From the IMG/VR virus record IMGVR_UViG_3300046006_004189, positions 1 to 43,449 of that record: DNA of 43,449 nt, one strand, 5' to 3'. Each line of letters begins with the position of its first letter. Position 1 is the first letter of the stretch. The stretch is from a virus. A model generated the notes under the pieces. The model ran no database searches. It was not told where the DNA came from and saw only the letters and a list, made by a program, of their open reading frames with translations. Shown here one piece after another: positions 40,320-43,449 of the stretch. The position numbers and the translations under genes were made by a program.

Positions 40320-41087
40320 ATGAGTTTTTTATTGGATAGCTTTGATGCTAAAAAAGTTAAAAATAAAATGGTTGAATGGATTAGAAATTGGTTTGATAAA
40401 AATGGAAAAGATGCTAAAGCTATTATTGGAATTTCAGGTGGAAAAGATTCAAGTGTTGTGGCTGCACTTTGTGTTGAGGCTCTTGGAGTAGATAGAGTAT
40501 ATGGTGTTTTAATGCCACAGGGACAACAATCTGATATAGATTATAGTTATGATTTATGCAGATATTTAGATATTAATTTTTCTAAAATAAACATTGGTTT
40601 TGTAGTTGATGAGTTATTACAAACCATATCATCTGACTTATGTCCAGTATTTAGAAAAGATTTAAGTTCTCAAACAAAAATTAACACTCCTGCAAGAATT
40701 AGAATGACAACTTTATATGCAATTGCAGGTACTTTGAATGGAAGAGTAGCAAACACCTGTAACCTAAGCGAGGATTTTGTTGGATTTGCAACCAAATATG
40801 GTGATGGGGCTGGCGATTTCAGTCCATTATCAGAATTAACTGTAAGTGAAGTTAAAGCAATTGGTAGAGAATTAGGATTACCATCTAAATTTGTAGATAA
40901 AACTCCAATTGATGGATTGTGCGGATCAACAGATGAAGAAGCTTTAGGATTTACTTATGATGTATTAGATAAATATATTAGGACAGGTGTTTGTGATAAT
41001 TTAGAAACTATGTCAAAAATTGATATAATGTATATAAAAAATAGACATAAATTAGAAACAATACCTGCTTACAAACTAGGGAAGTAA
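40320..41087 (+). CDS. nadE: NH3-dependent NAD+ synthetase
   Basis: 255 aa, full length for the ammonia-dependent form. GISGGKDSSVVAAL (ATP PP-loop, residues 39-45), GVLMPQGQQSD, NTPARIRMTTLYAIA, NTCNLSEDFVGFATKYGDGAGDFSP and LPSKFVDKTPIDGL in canonical order. It amidates nicotinate adenine dinucleotide to NAD+ using ATP and NH3, with no glutaminase domain. It completes the Preiss-Handler route from the phage NAPRT. RBS AAGAGGG. Followed by pnuC and nadR. Confidence 0.95.
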   Translation: MSFLLDSFDAKKVKNKMVEWIRNWFDKNGKDAKAIIGISGGKDSSVVAALCVEALGVDRVYGVLMPQGQQSDIDYSYDLCRYLDINFSKINIGFVVDELLQTISSDLCPVFRKDLSSQTKINTPARIRMTTLYAIAGTLNGRVANTCNLSEDFVGFATKYGDGAGDFSPLSELTVSEVKAIGRELGLPSKFVDKTPIDGLCGSTDEEALGFTYDVLDKYIRTGVCDNLETMSKIDIMYIKNRHKLETIPAYKLGK

Positions 41088-41129
41088 ATAATATTTTAAT
41101 ATAAAAGAAAGATTAAGAGGAAAATAATT

Positions 41130-41882
41130 ATGTCAAATTTATCAAGTGCAAGAAAAAATTGTGCAGTTTATGATGAGGCTGGTAAGATACCAAAAAAATC
41201 AAAGTTTACACTATTTGAAACAATTCTTATAGTATTAAATATACTTATTGGATTAGGTTTCTTAGTAATGGGTAAAGATTACTCATTAATGCCACTATTA
41301 GGATTTACTGCAAGTGTTAGTAATACACTATGTGTTATACTTGTTGCAAAAAGACAAATTAGTAATTATTGGTGGGGTATTTTAGGCACACTTACTTATG
41401 GTATTGTTGCTTTTAATGCAGCTAATACAGGAGAATGGACTTTAAACTTTCTATATTATTTGCCTATGAATTTTATAGGTTGGTATATGTGGAATAAAAA
41501 TTCAGAAGACAAAAAAGAAGTTAAAAGTAAAAGCTTAAGTTTAAAACAATCTGTTTTAATATTTAGTTTAACTGCTGTTTTAGTTTTTGCATTTGCTTAT
41601 TTAATGGCATTACCACAAGTTCAAATGTTTTTATATGGTGAAGTTTCTACTTTAGGTTTTATAAAATATTTAACAGATAGTCTTTCTACAGTATTATCAA
41701 TTGTTGCTATGATTTTAATGGTTAAATGTTATAGAGAACAATGGATTTTATGGATTGTAGTAAATATTGCAAGTATCATTCTTTGGTGTTTTACTTTTGA
41801 TTTAATGATGATATTACTATGGTCAACACTATTAGTTAATTCAGTTTATGGTTATATTAAGTGGAAAACAGAGGAAGTTTAG
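41130..41882 (+). CDS. pnuC: PnuC-family nicotinamide riboside transporter
   Basis: 250 aa with about seven hydrophobic spans (about 29-48, 52-74, 80-97, 105-121, 141-162, 185-200, 204-240). YWWGILGTLTYGIVAF and NFIGWYMW (WxxW motif, W118 and W121) are PnuC hallmarks. It would import nicotinamide riboside through the host membrane for phosphorylation by the NadR kinase encoded next, which traps it inside the cell. RBS AGAGGA. It ends 1 nt before the nadR start. Confidence 0.92.
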   Translation: MSNLSSARKNCAVYDEAGKIPKKSKFTLFETILIVLNILIGLGFLVMGKDYSLMPLLGFTASVSNTLCVILVAKRQISNYWWGILGTLTYGIVAFNAANTGEWTLNFLYYLPMNFIGWYMWNKNSEDKKEVKSKSLSLKQSVLIFSLTAVLVFAFAYLMALPQVQMFLYGEVSTLGFIKYLTDSLSTVLSIVAMILMVKCYREQWILWIVVNIASIILWCFTFDLMMILLWSTLLVNSVYGYIKWKTEEV

Positions 41883-41883
41883 T

Positions 41884-42918
41884 ATGTATAATATAGGAGT
41901 ATTTCCTGGTAAATTTAGTCCGCCACATAGAGGTCATTTAAATGCTATTTTACAGGCGTCAACTCAATGTGAATTACTATATGTGGTTGTTTCTTTTAAC
42001 CAATGTTTAGAAGAAGAAATGTATAGTAAATGTACTTATAAAATGCCAACAATGAAAAAAAGGGGAAAATGGTTGTCTATTGAATTATCTAATTTTGATC
42101 ATATCAAAGTAGTAATGTTAAATGAAGATAATATTCCTATGTATCCAAATGGGTGGGAAGAATGGAGCAAGACATTAAAAAATCTAATTCCCTATGATAT
42201 TGATGTTATTTTTGGTGGAGAAGAACAGTATGCAGATGAGGGATATACTAAATATTTTCCTCAAACTAAGTATGAAGTTTATGATACTGATAGGACTGAA
42301 TATCCAATTAGTGCTACAGAAATTAGAAATAATCCTTACAAACATTGGGATTATATTTTAGGAAGTGCTAGGACACACTTTGTTAAAAAGGTGTTAATAA
42401 TTGGTACTGAAAGTACAGCTAAAACTACTTTAACTAAAATGTTAGCAAAGATATTTAATACATCTTGGGCAGAAGAAGAGGGTAGATATTACTCTGAAAA
42501 ATACTTAGGTAAAAATGAAGATGTATTTGAATTAGATGATTTTTATAATATTACTTTAAAGCAAAGAGAATTAGAAGATATTGCTGTAAAAAATGCTAAT
42601 AAGATTGTTTTCTTAGATACTGATGCAACTATCACACAATATTATTGTAATATGTATTTAGGAGAAATAAATCCTAAAATAGAAACAATGATAGATCCTA
42701 GTAGATATGATTTAGTATTATATTTAAAACCCGATGTAAAATGGGTAGATGATGGTTTGAGATTCTCTGGAGAGCAAAAACTAAGAGATGAATTAGATGA
42801 AAAATTAATAAATATGTTTTATGATAGAGGGTTTAATAATATCCAAATAATTAGTGGAGATTATCATACTAGATTAAATAAAGCAATAAGCATATGTAAG
42901 GGAGAAATAAATGGATAG
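41884..42918 (+). CDS. nadR: NadR-type NMN adenylyltransferase and ribosylnicotinamide kinase (no HTH)
   Basis: 344 aa from ATG 41884; an upstream in-frame ATG (41848) lies inside pnuC. VFPGKFSPPHRGHL (nucleotidyltransferase motif) and PISATEIRNN (141-150) define the NMNAT domain. Walker A GTESTAKTTL (174-183) starts the kinase domain, with FLDTDAT downstream. The N-terminal repressor HTH of enteric NadR is absent, so it acts only as enzyme. It makes NMN from NR and NAD+ from NMN. It could also adenylate NaMN if specificity is relaxed, since no separate NadD is seen here. Confidence 0.93.
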   Translation: MYNIGVFPGKFSPPHRGHLNAILQASTQCELLYVVVSFNQCLEEEMYSKCTYKMPTMKKRGKWLSIELSNFDHIKVVMLNEDNIPMYPNGWEEWSKTLKNLIPYDIDVIFGGEEQYADEGYTKYFPQTKYEVYDTDRTEYPISATEIRNNPYKHWDYILGSARTHFVKKVLIIGTESTAKTTLTKMLAKIFNTSWAEEEGRYYSEKYLGKNEDVFELDDFYNITLKQRELEDIAVKNANKIVFLDTDATITQYYCNMYLGEINPKIETMIDPSRYDLVLYLKPDVKWVDDGLRFSGEQKLRDELDEKLINMFYDRGFNNIQIISGDYHTRLNKAISICKGEING

Positions 42919-43315
42919 TTTTTTTGATAATAAAATACAATTAGATGTACTTAAAGAACAATATAAAAAGTATGGTAAGTTAGTAGTGGCTTATGATTTT
43001 GATGATACTGTACATCCCTTCAGAGGAACAGATTGTTCAATGGTACAACAATTAATAAGAGATTTGGAACAATACTGTACTTTGATTGTTTTCACAGCAA
43101 GAGATACAACAGATGATAAACAATACAAGTATGTTGAAAATTACTTAATAGAGAACAATATTCCTTTTAATTATATTAATAAGGATTTTGATGGAAGTGA
43201 GATAAAAGGATTTAAGCCACTTTATAATCAGTTTTTAGATGATAAAACTGGACTTTATAGTTCATATATAATCTTAAGATTATTCTTAAATTGGGTAAGA
43301 AAAACAACAAATTAA
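42911..43315 (+). CDS. HAD-superfamily phosphatase-like protein
   Basis: 134 aa. VAYDFDDTVHPF (motif I, DxDxT), FTARDTT (motif II), and C-terminal FLDDKTGL (motif IV) without a cap domain. Similar to the HAD-like protein at 1810. It overlaps nadR by 8 nt, so it may belong to the NAD operon, for example to remove phosphate from nucleotides, but no substrate is evident. RBS GGGAGAAAT within nadR. Confidence 0.85.
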   Translation: MDSFFDNKIQLDVLKEQYKKYGKLVVAYDFDDTVHPFRGTDCSMVQQLIRDLEQYCTLIVFTARDTTDDKQYKYVENYLIENNIPFNYINKDFDGSEIKGFKPLYNQFLDDKTGLYSSYIILRLFLNWVRKTTN

Positions 43316-43321
43316 ATAATA

Positions 43322-43371
43322 AAAAGGTGCAATGAATTTAACTAAAAATCTTCTTTGCACCTTTTGTAAAA
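43322..43371 (+). terminator. Intrinsic terminator closing the NAD operon
   Basis: AAAAGGTGCA (43322-43331) pairs with TGCACCTTTT (43356-43365) over 10 bp around a 24-nt loop, with a T-tract at the stem end. Sits between the HAD gene and the last promoter. Confidence 0.85.
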
Positions 43372-43398
43372 ATATTTTATTTATTTTAATAAAAAGAC

Positions 43399-43427
43399 TT
43401 GACAAAAATAAAAAAATATGCTATACT
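43399..43427 (+). promoter_or_regulatory. Sigma-70-type promoter, last in window
   Basis: TTGACA (43399-43404), 17 bp, TATACT (43422-43427) after ATATGC. Its genes lie outside the window. Confidence 0.85.
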
Positions 43428-43449
43428 TAAGAAAAACAAAGATTTGTAG

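Overview
The window is one very AT-rich stretch (by eye under 30% G+C) of densely packed, almost entirely plus-strand genes. Spacing is short, start/stop overlaps are common, Shine-Dalgarno sites are strong, and genes use the standard bacterial code (TGA is a stop). The content points to the accessory and nucleotide-metabolism part of a large tailed-phage (jumbo-phage-like) genome infecting a low-GC host such as a Firmicute or Fusobacterium. It includes DNA ligase, RNase H, dUTPase, class II ribonucleotide reductase, CCA-adding enzyme, DNA methyltransferases, free-standing homing endonucleases, a TnpB and a SleB-type wall hydrolase, with dozens of small orphan proteins. No certain virion gene is present, so a megaplasmid is not formally excluded. 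Host assignment is inference.

Transcription layout: ten near-identical promoters (TTGACA, exactly 17 bp, TATAAT or TATACT, extended TGn, usually inside AAAGTATGC) divide the window into units. They begin at 447 (small orphans, Lar-like protein, HAD, a ~300-nt structured RNA, vWA protein), 4025 (exonuclease, LAGLIDADG enzyme, RlaP-like nucleotidyltransferase, two NADAR-like proteins, CCA enzyme), 10427 (methyltransferase-like protein, dUTPase, exonuclease, NrdJ), 16368, 17158 (SleB hydrolase, GIY-YIG/vWA fusion, RNase H, LigA, cysteine-cluster protein), 26066 (a tRNA-like RNA, then small genes), 28119 (zinc ribbons, phosphoesterase, flavoprotein, Dcm, nicotinamidase), 33964 (DUF5662-like, nicotinate phosphoribosyltransferase), 36238 (small genes, TnpB, NadE, PnuC, NadR, HAD) and 43399 (runs out of the window). 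Intrinsic terminators close some units (409, 15954, 33856, 43322). One small gene at 16001-16228 lies on the minus strand.

The main functional theme is NAD+. Within 10.5 kb lie a nicotinamidase, a nicotinate phosphoribosyltransferase, an NH3-dependent NAD synthetase, a PnuC transporter and a NadR-type adenylyltransferase/kinase. Together they could run Preiss-Handler synthesis and nicotinamide-riboside salvage. The same window holds an NAD-consuming DNA ligase and two NADAR-superfamily proteins, a family that includes ADP-ribose N-glycosidases. This suggests defence of the NAD+ pool, or reversal of ADP-ribosylation, during infection. A second theme is RNA: a CCA-adding enzyme, a truncated HD protein, an RlaP-like nucleotidyltransferase and two unrecognised structured RNAs. 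A third is the repeated use of a small intercistronic hairpin between genes.
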